Of a stretch of 43,991 nt of DNA, positions 1 through 10,571 are shown in pieces. Numbering within the stretch: position 1 is the first letter of the stretch; every line of letters starts with the position of its first letter. The notes beneath the pieces are model-generated. The model saw nothing but the letters and a program-made list of their open reading frames with translations, was not told the origin of the DNA and did not search any database. Origin of the DNA: Welwitschia mirabilis (lineage: Eukaryota > Gnetophyta > Gnetopsida > Welwitschiales); NCBI GenBank assembly GCA_051453625.1, contig JBOZIK010000001.1, positions 161,316,824 to 161,360,814 of the forward strand. Reading direction: 5' to 3'. The position numbers were made by a program, and so were the translations under genes.

Positions 1-386
1 TTTAATACATTTGATTAAGAATATTTTCAAGATTATTATGATATAATGAATGTATAAAAGTAGCCACTTGGGAGACAAAAGTAGATATTAATTATTGAAG
101 ACCTGATCTTTAGTAAGTTTTGATGATGAAACTTCTTAATGAGGTGAGAAATGTTACATCCACATTTTTGCTTTTCTAATGAAATTTGCAAGTTTATTAT
201 TAATGAAATATTTGGAAAATATTAAATTACTTGAAACTCCAATTGTTGTAATTGCCATGTTCTTGAAATGCTATATTAGTAAGTTGCAATATGAATACCA
301 TTTTGTGTAAATCTTTGTAACCAATCTTTATATGTTCTTGTGGTGGAAATGATATCTTTTATTTACTTATGCAATTGAAAGTAAAT

Positions 387-509
387 NNNNNNNNNNNNNN
401 NNNNNNNNNNNNNNNNNNNNNNNNNNNNNNNNNNNNNNNNNNNNNNNNNNNNNNNNNNNNNNNNNNNNNNNNNNNNNNNNNNNNNNNNNNNNNNNNNNNN
501 NNNNNNNNN
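387..509. other. Assembly gap (123 N)
   Basis: Run of N. Any ORF reading across it is meaningless. Confidence 0.99.
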
Positions 510-573
510 TTTTTCGGTGGCCTGACAAGGTAACGAAATCCCCACCATATAACCACCCTCATTCACGAAATTT

Positions 574-684
574 TATCTTCATATGCAAAGAATCTCTATC
601 AACTTTCATTTGTCTTCATATGCAAGGAATCTTTACCAACTTTCGTTTGTCTTCATATGCAAGGAATCTTTGCCAACTTTCATT
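574..684 (+). repeat. Three 37-bp tandem repeats upstream of the TATA box
   Basis: The unit begins TATCTTCATATGCAA and recurs at 574, 611 and 648 with only a few substitutions. It lies just upstream of the TATA-like box, where U3 enhancer repeats of plant LTRs are often found. The enhancer role is inference. Confidence 0.85.
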
Positions 685-729
685 TTTTCTCATATTCTTG
701 TGACTCTTTGCATTCGACCAAATCTTGAT

Positions 730-737
730 TATAAATA
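730..737 (+). promoter_or_regulatory. TATA-like box of the leftmost LTR
   Basis: TATAAATA followed by a pyrimidine-rich stretch (CTCTCCTCCTCC). A transcription start would be expected about 30 bases downstream. It is supported only by sequence match and by position after the 37-bp repeats. Confidence 0.4.
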
Positions 738-875
738 AAACTCTCCTCCTCCTTTTTCCTTACATTCATTTTTGGAGAACCTTTTGATATCAAGTCTTAG
801 AGCCGAAAAAAGCCTTAAATACTAGCAAAGATCTTGAGTTCTTCTTGAGAATTAGTATCGTTCTTAACCCTCATG

Positions 876-1090
876 CTTCCTTGTTGGTTCTTTCTTATGC
901 ATTTAGTATTGAAATAATTATGTGTATGTATAGTTCCTTACCTTTTTACTTCCTTGTTGGTCCTTCCTTATGCATTTTGTGTTAAAATCATCATGTTATG
1001 TATGATTCTATACTCTTGTATTTTCTTTATGGTCCTTACTTATGGATCATTTACTGAAATTGATGTGCATTTATATTCCTATATGTTAAA
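876..1090 (+). repeat. Three degenerate ~72-bp tandem repeats
   Basis: The segment starting CTTCCTTGTTGGT and running through CTTATGCATTT recurs at 876, 949 and about 1020, the third copy being most diverged. This places it in the R/U5 part of the presumed LTR. Confidence 0.7.
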
Positions 1091-1332
1091 CATTAAATCA
1101 TGTGATGATTGAATGAGATAAATGTTGTGCTGATATATTTTTTATCTTCATTACACTTTTTCTTGATATCTTAAGGTTATCCTTCTTAATATGAGATGAA
1201 AATTTGTGATTAAACCATATTATATTAACTTATCATCTTGATGTTGAAATCTATGATTGAGATGTTATGTTGTGGTGAAACATATCTTAATTTCATGATA
1301 TCATCTTATTGAACCTATGGTTATGGGTTTTC

Positions 1333-1775
1333 CACAGATCGTCAAACGAGGTAATGGACTTCACAGGTCACCAAACAAGGTAGCAGGAATATAATATTAT
1401 CATAGATCGCTAAATGAGGTAGTGGACTTCATAGATCACCAAACGAGGCAATGAAGTTAATGATGATTGAGATTTTGTATGTACATATGAGTATCACAGA
1501 TCACCAAATGAGGCAGTGGACTTCACAGATTACCGAATAAAGCAGTGAAGTTAAATATTATATGAGAACCACAGATTACAAAATGAGGTAATGGGCTTCA
1601 CAGATCACCAAATGAGGTAGTGAAGAGAGAATCTCATAGATCGCCGAACGAGGCAGTGGGAATATTATATTATCACAGATCACCAAATGAGGCAGTGAAG
1701 TTAAATATTATATGATAATCACAGATCATTGAATGAGGCAGTAGGCTTCATAGATCACTGAACAAGGTAGTGAAG
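1333..1775 (+). repeat. Dispersed/tandem array of ~27-bp units, 12 copies
   Basis: Twelve copies of a unit resembling CACAGATCACCAAATGAGG plus CAGTG start near 1333, 1358, 1400, 1427, 1495, 1523, 1570, 1598, 1635, 1675, 1721 and 1747. Most are in pairs: the first unit ends GTGGACTT or GTGGG and the second GTGAAG. Pairs are separated by AT-rich spacers containing ATATTATAT. Many differences are C/T or G/A at CG-like positions. The higher-order unit is therefore about 55 to 85 bp. Confidence 0.85.
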
Positions 1776-3259
1776 TTAATGATAATTATATATATTATAT
1801 TTGATATTCTCGTTCATAACCATGAGTTTATTTTTCGTGAATGTCTTGGATTTCTTGAAAGTCTTGAACTTTTCCTTGTTGACTTGATTCTTAAAGTATC
1901 TTGCCAAAATAACCATCCTTGCCTAGGCCATACTAGGAGCTGTGAGATTTTCACAGTTCTCATTTCATATTTTTCTTGTAATAGGTGGTAAATCTGGAGT
2001 CTAATTACTAAGATGGCATGAAATTATGATAGATCTTTGGATCTATAAGGGTAAAAAAATCTTCTAATTATTGTATTTCATTGAGATATTATAGTTAATT
2101 ACTTTAACTCATGAACATTCATTATGTAAATTGTTATTTTGATAAGAGACAGATTCTATGTATCCATAAGAATGTGGCTTGCAATACTTGAAGTTTACTT
2201 AGAAATTTTATGATCTTAAGGAATGATGATTTTCCTTCTTGNNNNNNNNNNNNNNNNNNNNNNNNNNNNNNNNNNNNNNNNNNNNNNNNNNNNNNNNNNN
2301 NNNNNNNNNNNNNNNNNNNNNNNNNNNNNNNNNNNNNNNNNNNNNNNNNNNNNNNNNNNNNNNNNNNNNNNNNNNNNNNNNNNNNNNNNNNNNNNNNNNN
2401 NNNNNNNNNNNNNNNNNNNNNNNNNNNNNNNNNNNNNNNNNNNNNNNNNNNNNNNNNNNNNNNNNNNNNNNNNNNNNNNNNNNNNNNNNNNNNNNNNNNN
2501 NNNNNNNNNNNNNNNNNNNNNNNNNNNNNNNNNNNNNNNNNNNNNNNNNNNNNNNNNNNNNNNNNNNNNNNNNNNNNNNNNNNNNNNNNNNNNNNNNNNN
2601 NNNNNNNNNNNNNNNNNNNNNNNNNNNNNNNNNNNNNNNNTTATTCATAATTGTGTGGTTTGCATTTTTATATGGAATGATGATTTTCCTTCTTGAAATA
2701 AAATTTGTTTATTTGAGGTTATACTTTCCAGTTATTATCTAATGAAATTTTTTAAATCTTAAATCTCTACCCATGTCTATATGAAATATTATATTGGATA
2801 TCGAATTAAAGGATTATGGATTCTTTGGTATATGGAATAGACCTTACTTTGTGCATTATTATTATATTGTAATTGGAAAATTTTATTAGAAAATTTTATT
2901 AGAAAACTTTGAAAGATTTTGTGATAAGTTGATATTTTCTTGAGTCTATTAGAAGTTTTGTAATGTAGCTTTGATAAAATTTCTTTTTAATGTGGACAAG
3001 AGACTTTCCCTCCTTTCCAAAAGAATTTAAATTCCAAGAAAAAGAAGTTATCTTTCCTCTTGAAATTAATTAATAGTTGTAAGATCAGTTTGAAGGAAAG
3101 TCCCCTTTAAAAATCTAACTTAAGTTATCATGGAGAAGAGGATCATTTTAAAATGAGCCCTTAGAAAAGAAAGTTATAAATTCTTGAAATGGACATTACA
3201 AAGTTTTTTTTTTCCCTATCAATAATAAGTAATGTTCATAAGTTTAAAATAAGAAAGGT
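1776..3259. other. AT-rich LTR interior, no gene seen
   Basis: Apart from the gap at 2242-2640 this holds no recognisable coding region. The short ORF at 1770-1991 has no family resemblance and is best ignored. Confidence 0.6.
2242..2640. other. Assembly gap (399 N)
   Basis: Run of N. The 22 bases just before it (2220-2241) recur at 2675-2696, so the gap may sit in a local duplication. Confidence 0.99.
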
Positions 3260-3450
3260 GGGTGTTATATTTTGGGTATTAAAGTATCCAAGTAAGTTTG
3301 AAGTTTTTAGCATTAGTATTTTTTGGAGTGTTACAATTTGGTATCAAAGTTATAAAGATAAAGATTTTCAACTATAGAATATTTGAAGCATTATATTTTG
3401 GTATCAGAGCATTAAAGTTTGAAGATTTCCAACTATGAAATTTGGAGTAT
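3260..3450 (+). repeat. Triplicated LTR-end/PBS-like segment
   Basis: Three successive segments read GTGTTATATTTTGGGTATTA (about 3261), GTTACAATTTGGTATCAAAG (about 3330) and CATTATATTTTGGTATCAGA (about 3388). Each is followed by AAAG-rich sequence, and the second and third also by a GATTTTCAACTATG-like segment. The spacing is about 60 to 68 bp. Confidence 0.65.
3399..3410 (+). promoter_or_regulatory. Primer binding site, initiator Met tRNA type
   Basis: TGGTATCAGAGC is the 12-base complement of the 3' end of plant initiator Met tRNA used by many plant LTR retrotransposons. It is the best preserved of three PBS-like copies; the one at 3339-3348 reads TGGTATCAAA. No gag is recognisable downstream. 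Confidence 0.6.
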
Positions 3451-4497
3451 TACATAAAGTTTCCAAGAACGTTTTAATATCTTGAAGAAAATGATAAAAC
3501 ATGATGAAAATATGTTATTATTAGTTGTAAGTATAAGGATTTTAAATGATATATATATATATATATATACTATAAGAGAAAAAATTGTAATATGAGATAT
3601 AGCTAAGGAATTGTTAAGAAAAATTATTTATGTAAAAATTACTTAGGTTATTTAGTATAGGAGGTTCATTGACAAAGTTGAATTTATTCTTTCATGTTTT
3701 AAAGAATTACTCTTTCTAAAAAAATATTGATAATAATTACTCACATTGCTATTTTGTTTTTTATGACATATTATTAATTAATTTTGGGAATCTTTAGGAT
3801 CCTTATGATCTTATTCTTATGACTTATAGGATGGTCAAATGTGTTTATTATGATCAACTATAGTATTCATAGGATATCCAATTAAATTTTTCTCATAGTA
3901 ATAAAAAATTTCAAAATCTTACAAAAAACAAGTTGTAAGCCTATAAAAGAGGCAATGTGTCCATTATCTTACTCTTTTACTCTCTATATCACTTCATCTC
4001 ATATATTGGAACATGAGTAGATGTTATGATATTCTTTCATATAAATGTATAATCCTATTTTAAAAATGCTTAATATGCAAAGGAATTGACATAATTATTA
4101 ATAGGGTTTTAATAACCTTTTTATCACACATTTATTTATACTTTTTTTGGATTATTTCTCTATATGATAATTTGATTTTTTCATAATAAAATATTTTTAA
4201 GCTATTCATTAATTAAATGTAATTAAAATTTATGACACATCTTGCATGTTAATTATAATGTGATTTCTTATTTGATTTTAGAGTTTTCTCCACTAATTTC
4301 TTTGAGTTACATTGCTTAATGTGTAACTCATAGAATATTATTTTATAAATGCTATTTAGCATATATTACATATGCTAAATTCCATTAATTTTATCTTGTT
4401 ATATTATTAGAATTTCTAGTTAGAATTTTCTTCAAATTAGATATTTTTTATGCTTATTTATAAACTTATGGTTTCTCTTTCTAACTAATATATATCA
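3421..4497. other. AT-rich DNA without recognisable gene
   Basis: No domain is readable on either strand. A short (AT)n microsatellite lies at 3549-3569. Confidence 0.7.
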
Positions 4498-4800
4498 TCA
4501 TGGATAATTGTCCTATGAAGTGTATTAATTTATTTCCTTGTTTGATAGTTATCATTCATTACACACTATGGATGACTATGTGTATTGAATTCCTTTATTG
4601 TTTAATAGTTATCTTTAATTTCATAAGATGGATAACTATGTGTCCTATAAAGTATACTGAATTCATTCCTTATTTGATAGTTATCTTTCATTTCATGCAA
4701 GATATGATTATATTTCTTATGATGTGTATTTTATTCTTTTATTTAATAGTTATCTTTTACTTACACCACTGATGACTATGTTTTCAGTGAAGTGTGTTGC
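4498..4800 (+). repeat. Minisatellite with ~60-74-bp units, about 4.5 copies
   Basis: Units begin with ATGGATAACTATG-like sequence and end with GATAGTTATC-like sequence. They start at about 4500, 4568, 4628, 4702 and 4771. Because the units are open in one frame they create a 90-codon ORF (4500-4772) with repeated LIVIF-type hydrophobic blocks, which I regard as a by-product of the repeat. Confidence 0.75.
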
Positions 4801-5688
4801 ACTTATTATTTGAAGATTACCTCTTTTTTACTTATGCTACATCATTAATGGATATTTCACTTCTAAAGTATAAATCTCATACATAATGATGAATTTTCTC
4901 ATATAAGTATTTTTAGGATTGGTTATATTGAATAATGTATGAAGCAATGCCTGCCTTTGAGAGCTAATGCCTTATACTTCTTCATAATCATAATTTACTA
5001 ACATTGAATGCACTATGTTTAGTTAATTATATAATTATGAATATTTTCATATTGTACTATGACTAGTTATCAGGTTTGTCTCTAGGTATTATTTTAAATT
5101 AACATCACTTAGGTTAAATTCTAAAGATTTACTTGTTAGTGCTTTTAGCTTAATCATCAAAATAAGTTCTATAAGTATGAGATATTAAGATCATTTAAAA
5201 TTATCTAATATTCATATTAGTGATTTCATAATGCAATGATGTGATAATATGTAGAATATAACTCTGTAATAAAAAATTTATATTATATTTTATTAAGGTT
5301 ATGTTTTCTAATAATTTAATCCTAGAAGTTATTTAAGAATTAGACACACTTTTTTAAAAAATAATTGGGTGTGAAAATTTGATGATATAATATTAGGTAT
5401 TCATTTTTCATAGATGATAGAAATGATGATGGAGTACTTAAAGAATAGCATATTCATCATGAATTCTACATTTAATACAAATATGGTAAGTATAATTATC
5501 ATGTTGTTATAACTCTTTTCTAAAAACACAAACCTTGTTAAATATTAATAATGGTTAAAAAGAGAAAAAATTTTAATTAATATATTAATTAATGCTATGT
5601 AAGGGAGCATGTAATTTACATGAGAAATTATAATCACATAAAAAACCTACTTATTTTAATAAGAGAATAATATAATATGATAATAGAA
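4801..5688. other. AT-rich DNA without recognisable gene
   Basis: No coding similarity, RNA gene or repeat family was recognised up to the target duplication of copia-1. Confidence 0.6.
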
Positions 5689-5693
5689 TTGAG
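5689..5693. repeat. Target site duplication of copia-1 (left)
   Basis: TTGAG directly before TGATAGGATC, identical to 14947-14951 directly after the CCAACA end of the other LTR. Five bases is the usual duplication size for copia integrases. Confidence 0.85.
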
Positions 5694-7456
5694 TGATAGG
5701 ATCAAGAACCCTAGAGGGGGGCTGAATATGTTCTTTTAAATTTCAATAAATNNNNNNNNNNNNNNNNNNNNNNNNNNNNNNNNNNNNNNNNNNNNNNNNN
5801 NNNNNNNNNNNNNNNNNNNNNNNNNNNNNNNNNNNNNNNNNNNNNNNNNNNNNNNNNNNNNNNNNNNNNNNNNNNNNNNNNNNNNNNNNNNNNNNNNNNN
5901 NNNNNNNNNNNNNNNNNNNNNNNNNNNNNNNNNNNNNNNNNNNNNNNNNNNNNNNNNNNNNNNNNNNNNNNNNNNNNNNNNNNNNNNNNNNNNNNNNNNN
6001 NNNNNNNNNNNNNNNNNNNNNNNNNNNNNNNNNNNNNNNNNNNNNNNNNNNNNNNNNNNNNNNNNNNNNNNNNNNNNNNNNNNNNNNNNNNNNNNNNNNN
6101 NNNNNNNNNNNNNNNNNNNNNNNNNNNNNNNNNNNNNNNNNNNNNNNNNNNNNNNNNNNNNNNNNNNNNNNNNNNNNNNNNNNNNNNNNNNNNNNNNNNN
6201 NNNNNNNNNNAAATAAATTATTCTATGAAGTGCACAGAATGATAATATACTGAAAGTAAAGAAATAAAAAACCAAAAGCACAAACTACCACTTTAATGCA
6301 AGCCTGATTTATAGTGGTTCAGGAAATCCCCTACTCCACTCTTAACAGTTAGCTTCTTTTCAAGCTAGATCTTGGATCTCTATAACTTCACTAGGTATTC
6401 TAGGTTCAATTATAACCTTTACAAATGGACTTTTCCAAGGTAAGTCTCAACCTATAGAATAGACTTTTAAAGGCTTAGTCTTAACCTTTAGTAATGGAAT
6501 TTTCAAGGCTTAGTCTCAATTTTTAAACTGGGTAATGATGTAGTGATACCTCAAAAGCATAGATATCACTCTTTCTGAAATCAGTACAATAGATGGAGCT
6601 TACCTTTTGTAGAAGTATAACCAATGAAGCTCTATATCTATCTTTGAATGAAGTAAGTATGCCAATGATAGGTCTCCTCTAGTTAGAAATGTAGATGCCA
6701 AAATACAATAATGATATCAACACCAAAACATAGACTGATATTTTAGATCCAATAGATTTGACCAAATGAAAGTAGTTCCAAAAGATTAATTGATCATTTA
6801 TGATTTAGCTATTTATAATGGAAGGATATTATGGTTTAGTACATTTGAATTGCATCTCCAATGACTATAAATGGCTAGAAAATAGCTATATAATGGCTAG
6901 ATAATGGATAAATAACATTTAGAAAAATTTCTTTTCTACTTCATCTGGTTAACCCCATAAAAATCTGGTTGACTTCATGTGGTAGCATTAGTTACATAGG
7001 TTGCCTGAGATAGAGATTCGATTGTCCTAAGTTTTTATGTCTTCCTATCTGGTTGATTCCATTTAGGTCCTGGATCTAGTTGACCCCTTGTCTATTAGTC
7101 TGGGAATACTATCTATTAGGTTCTCATATCCTATTAACTCCATAAAAGTTCAATCGACCCATTACCATTTAGTTCAGAAACTCTAGTTCTCCAAGTTATA
7201 GGTTTGGTTCACCCCATTAAAATCTAGTTAGCCCATTTAGATGCAGTCCATTTTTCTTTGAAAAATTTAAGTGTGTTTGATCCCTTAAGGATTCAATCGA
7301 CCCCTCTGAAGGGTAAATGAATAAAAGAATTTCTAGTGCATATTTTAGTTCGATCTTTCAACTTGCAAAAGTCTTAATATCTTTTGCACAAAATATACAA
7401 CATTTTCTATATCAAATACATTAGTTTGACATCAATTGGTAAAATATAATCAAATA
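5694..7456 (-). repeat. Copia-1 3' LTR
   Basis: Aligns end to end by eye with 13118-14946 and with the copia-2 LTR at 39026-40397. In sense orientation it would run from TG-type to CA ends; the inner end here reads TA, a C-to-T type change. It holds about ten degenerate copies of a GGTCGACCCC-like motif between 6940 and 7300. Without the N gap it has 1304 known bases; sister LTRs predict about 1345. Confidence 0.9.
5752..6210. other. Assembly gap (459 N) inside LTR; true size probably ~41 bp
   Basis: In the sister LTR the flanking sequences are joined by only about 41 bases (roughly 13182-13222), and copia-2 shows the same spacing. Confidence 0.9.
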
Positions 7457-7475
7457 ATCTACCCCTTTGACATCG
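7457..7475 (-). promoter_or_regulatory. Copia-1 polypurine tract next to 3' LTR
   Basis: On the sense strand this reads CATCGATGTCAAAGGGGTAG-like sequence directly before the LTR. It equals the AAAGGGGGAGATTG tract preceding the copia-2 LTR with one G-to-T change. It would prime plus-strand DNA synthesis. Confidence 0.8.
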
Positions 7476-8100
7476 ATGGCAAATAAATAAGTGATTTCAA
7501 GATCAAACAAATATCAAGATTATTAAATATCTCATCTTTAATCTCTTTTCTAGTAAGGCATATTGACATAATAAGAACTCCCCCTTTCACAAAGCCATAT
7601 AAGTAAAGCAAAAAGAGGCAAAACAAATTTTTTAAAACAAATCATGTTTAATTAATTTAAATTTTTGAAAATACTATATTTTCTCCTCCTTTAACATCAA
7701 TGGCAAAAAGTAAAGATAGAGAGATAAAGAGTTATAAGTCATAGATAGGTGGTAAAATTTTTCATATTTTCTCCCCCTAACTTTATGCTAGATAAAAAGA
7801 AATGATAAGTATCAAATCATAATTTCAAAAGTAAACCAACTAATGGCTATAATCATGATAATAAGATAAAGTAAAACATCAAAATATTCAAAATTTATAG
7901 ATAAAGCTTCATAAAAGTTACTAAGAAATCAAAACATAAATGACAGTAGAAAGAAATGATAATTTTCCTATTCTATTGTGGTAATAGCTATAGAACCTTA
8001 AGATACCATTTGACCGAGTAAGAAACTAGTCAACCAACCTATTCTAGTTGATCAAATATCAAGTTTGATTGACTGTCTTGCATTTAACTATAGGAGAGTG
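7476..8100 (-). other. Copia-1 non-coding region between RNase H and 3' LTR, with extra polypurine tracts
   Basis: No coding similarity. Three further plus-strand CTCCYCCTTT-type tracts (7579-7590, 7681-7704, 7771-7778) are purine tracts on the sense strand. One keeps the CATCAATGGC neighbour seen at the main tract. Near 8030-8090 there are GTTGATC/TTGACTG motifs resembling those of the LTR. Confidence 0.65.
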
Positions 8101-8640
8101 AGAGAACCCCTAGTTCATTTCTAAGATGAATAAAAGTATTAAAGTTAAGGGATTTAGTAAAAACATCTACTAATTATTGGTGTGTGATTACAAAATTCAT
8201 AGATATATGTCCCTTTTCAACTTGATCTTGAAGGAAATGATGTATAAGATTAAGATTATTCATTCTCCAGTGCTGAACCAAATTTTGAGATATATTAATA
8301 GCACTTGTGTTGTCACAGAAAATAGGAACTTATTCAAAATTAATACCAAATCTTTTAACATTTCTTTCATCCATAAAAGGTGAGTGAAACAAATACTTGC
8401 TACAATATATTTTACTTCTGCTATAGAAAGAGAAATGTAGTTTTGATTCTTACTTAGCCATCCTATAACCATGAATCTAGAAGAAATCAATTTCTACTTG
8501 TGCTTTTTCTATCATCTTTACATCCAACCTAGTCTACATCACTAAAATCTAAAAGATTGAAAGATGTCTTAGTGGAATATCAAAAACCATGATCACATGT
8601 ACTTTTTACATACCTCATTATTCTTTTTACTACTTGAAGA
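8101..8640 (-). pseudogene. Copia-1 RNase H remnant
   Basis: Minus-strand reading shows the copia RNase H landmarks with shifts between frames. WLSKNQNYISLSIAEVKYI (about 8400-8460) stands where the family has SKKQ followed by a serine/threonine-rich LSTAEAEY box. Next comes a CDNTSAINIS-type segment and a final HISMNFV-type strand (about 8170-8300). The domain would degrade the RNA of the RNA/DNA hybrid during reverse transcription. Several stops and at least two frameshifts are present. Confidence 0.8.
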
Positions 8641-9570
8641 TGCGATTATTTTGGTTTGGATTAATATCTTGCATAAACTCCAACACTAAATATGATATCT
8701 AGTCTACTTGTAGTCAAATACTAAGTTATCGATCATACTTCTATAAATTTTTTGATCTATTTATTTACCATTTTCATCCAAACTCATCTTACATGAAGTA
8801 GACATAGGAGTTTCAATTATCTTTGCATTTTCTAAATCAAATCATTTGATTAAATCTCTTGCATATTTGAATTAAGAAATAAATATTACATCTTTGGATT
8901 GCTTAATCTGAAGTCCAAGAAACATTTTAACTTCACCAAGCATAATCATTTCAAATTGATTTATCATAATGTTTGCAAATTATTTTAATAATTTTTCATT
9001 TGAGGCACCAAAAATAATATCATCTACATAAATCTATATAATAATAAAATAATTTTTCAGATTCTTCACAAATGAAGTTTTATCTACCATTCCTCGAATA
9101 TATCCATTTTCATTTAAAAAAGTAGCTAGCTTCTCATACCAAGCTCTTGGTGCTTGTTTTAGATCATATAAGGATTTCTTAAGTCTATACATATGATTAG
9201 GTTTATGAGGATCAATAAAACCTTGTGGTTGTTCTACATAAAATTCTTCAATTATTGATCTATTATGAAAAGCACTTTTTATGTCCATTTGATATACTTT
9301 AAATTTATTAAAGTCTGCAAAGGACAAAAACATTTTAATGCTATCCAATCTTGCAACAGGAACAAAAGTATCTCCTACATAAATACCTTCTATTTGGTTG
9401 TAGCCTTGAGCTACTAATCTTGCTTTGTTTTTTATGACATTGTTTTCCTCATTACACTTGTTTTTAAAGATCTATTTGATTCCAATAATATTTTTATCTT
9501 CTGGCCTCTCTACTAGTTTCTAAACATTATTTCTTTTAAACTATTGTAGCTCATCCTACATTGTTAACAT
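8641..9570 (-). pseudogene. Copia-1 reverse transcriptase remnant (RVT_2 type)
   Basis: The best preserved coding stretch is open from 9348 to 9034. Motifs in order are KARLVAQGYNQIEGI (about 9410), VPVARLDSI, YQMDIKSAF, YVEQPQGFIDP and LKQAPRAWYEKL. After a TAG stop comes IYVDDIIFG at about 9000-9030, then GEVKMFLGLQIKQSKD. Both the QMD and YVDD aspartates of the polymerase centre are still present, unlike in the gypsy copies of this window. Stops fall where Trp or Gln is expected, for example before IFKN and before IYVDD. The diagnosis rests on these motifs; confidence in the family is high. Confidence 0.93.
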
Positions 9571-10571
9571 CCATTCTTCATGAATTTCTACTTCTTCAAA
9601 TTTCTTGACCTCTATTTTTGAAACATAACAAACATGAGCATATAAATTTTTCATGGAATCTCTTATCTTTACTTTTGAGCTAATTTCTCTAATAAGAAAT
9701 TCTATTGGATGATCTTTAAGAAGTTTAGACTTTTCTAGAGTACCTCTTTGGCTTGAATTTCATTTGTTTTGGTAGAACCTTCATTTGATGTGGAAATTCT
9801 TGTGGTTATAATCTCTTCTTCATTTGTGCAGTTTGTTCTTATGTCAATCTCATTAATTTACACATTTATTGATTCTTATATCATTAAGCTTCTTTTGTTG
9901 AAAACACGATAGGCTCTACTTCTCATTGATTATCCTAAGAAGATAACTTCATTAGCTTTTTATTCGAACTTGCTTAAGTGTTCTCTATTTTTTAGCACAT
10001 AGCATTTACTTCTGAAGACTTTAAAGTATGACACATTTGGTTGTCTTGCTTTTCATAACTCATAAGGTGTTTTATCAGTACTAGGTTTAAGATATACTCT
10101 GTTAATAATATAACATGTTATGCTAACTACCTCAGCAAGAAAGATTTAGGTACTTCCTTATCATTTAACATAGTTCATGCCATTTCATGAAGAACTATAT
10201 TCTTTCTTTTAGCTCTACCATTTTGTTGTGATATTTTTGGAGCTGAAAACTAATGATCAATATCATTTTTCATGCAATATTTTTTTAATATTTTTTAAAA
10301 AAATGATTTTAAAATTCATTACAATGATTACTTCATATTTTTTGTATATTATAACCCTTTTCATTTTAAATCTTATTGCAAATTTTAACCCAATGTTTAT
10401 AAGCTTTATACTTGTTTGACAAAAAGGCTATCCAAGTATATCTAGAGAAGTCATTAACCATTATAAGGAAATAATGTTTTCCACCTAGACTTCAAGTTTG
10501 AGCAGGACCTACTAAATCCATATGAATAAGTTCTAATGGCATAGATGTGGAAGCTTATGTTTTTCTTTTAT
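9571..10571 (-). pseudogene. Copia-1 integrase remnant
   Basis: Reading on the minus strand, PLELIHMDLVGPAQT (about 10500-10540) and GGKHYFLIMVNDFSRYTWI mark the start of the catalytic core with its first aspartate. The second acidic box reads SNHCNEF where SDxGxEF is expected. The third, around 10200, reads QQNGRAKRKN where a glutamate normally sits in the VERKN position. TPYELW and FNKRSLMIQESINV follow towards the C-terminus. The enzyme would have inserted element DNA into the chromosome. Two of the three DDE residues are altered and several stops interrupt the frame. Confidence 0.88.

Larger units (their letters stand above)
1..3336 (+). mobile_element. Probable long gypsy-type LTR, 5' end outside window
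   Basis: No protein can be read here. A TATA-like box (730-737), tandem repeats on both sides of it, and a downstream GTTACA followed by TTTGGTATCA (about 3330-3347) match the usual order of an LTR: U3, promoter, R/U5, then a Met-tRNA primer site. Gypsy LTRs commonly end in TTACA just before TTTGGTATCAGAGC. The 5' LTR boundary is not visible and no gag follows the primer site, so this may be a solo or truncated element. Two N gaps interrupt it. The LTR assignment is inference from signal order. Confidence 0.5.

Noticed and set aside
1333-1775. Regular repeats with spacers, possible CRISPR array
   Set aside because: Repeat units are imperfect, spacers are repeats of each other, spacing is irregular, and the DNA is from a plant.
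4500-4772. Possible membrane peptide gene
   Set aside because: The ORF is produced by a minisatellite; kept only as a low-interest finding.
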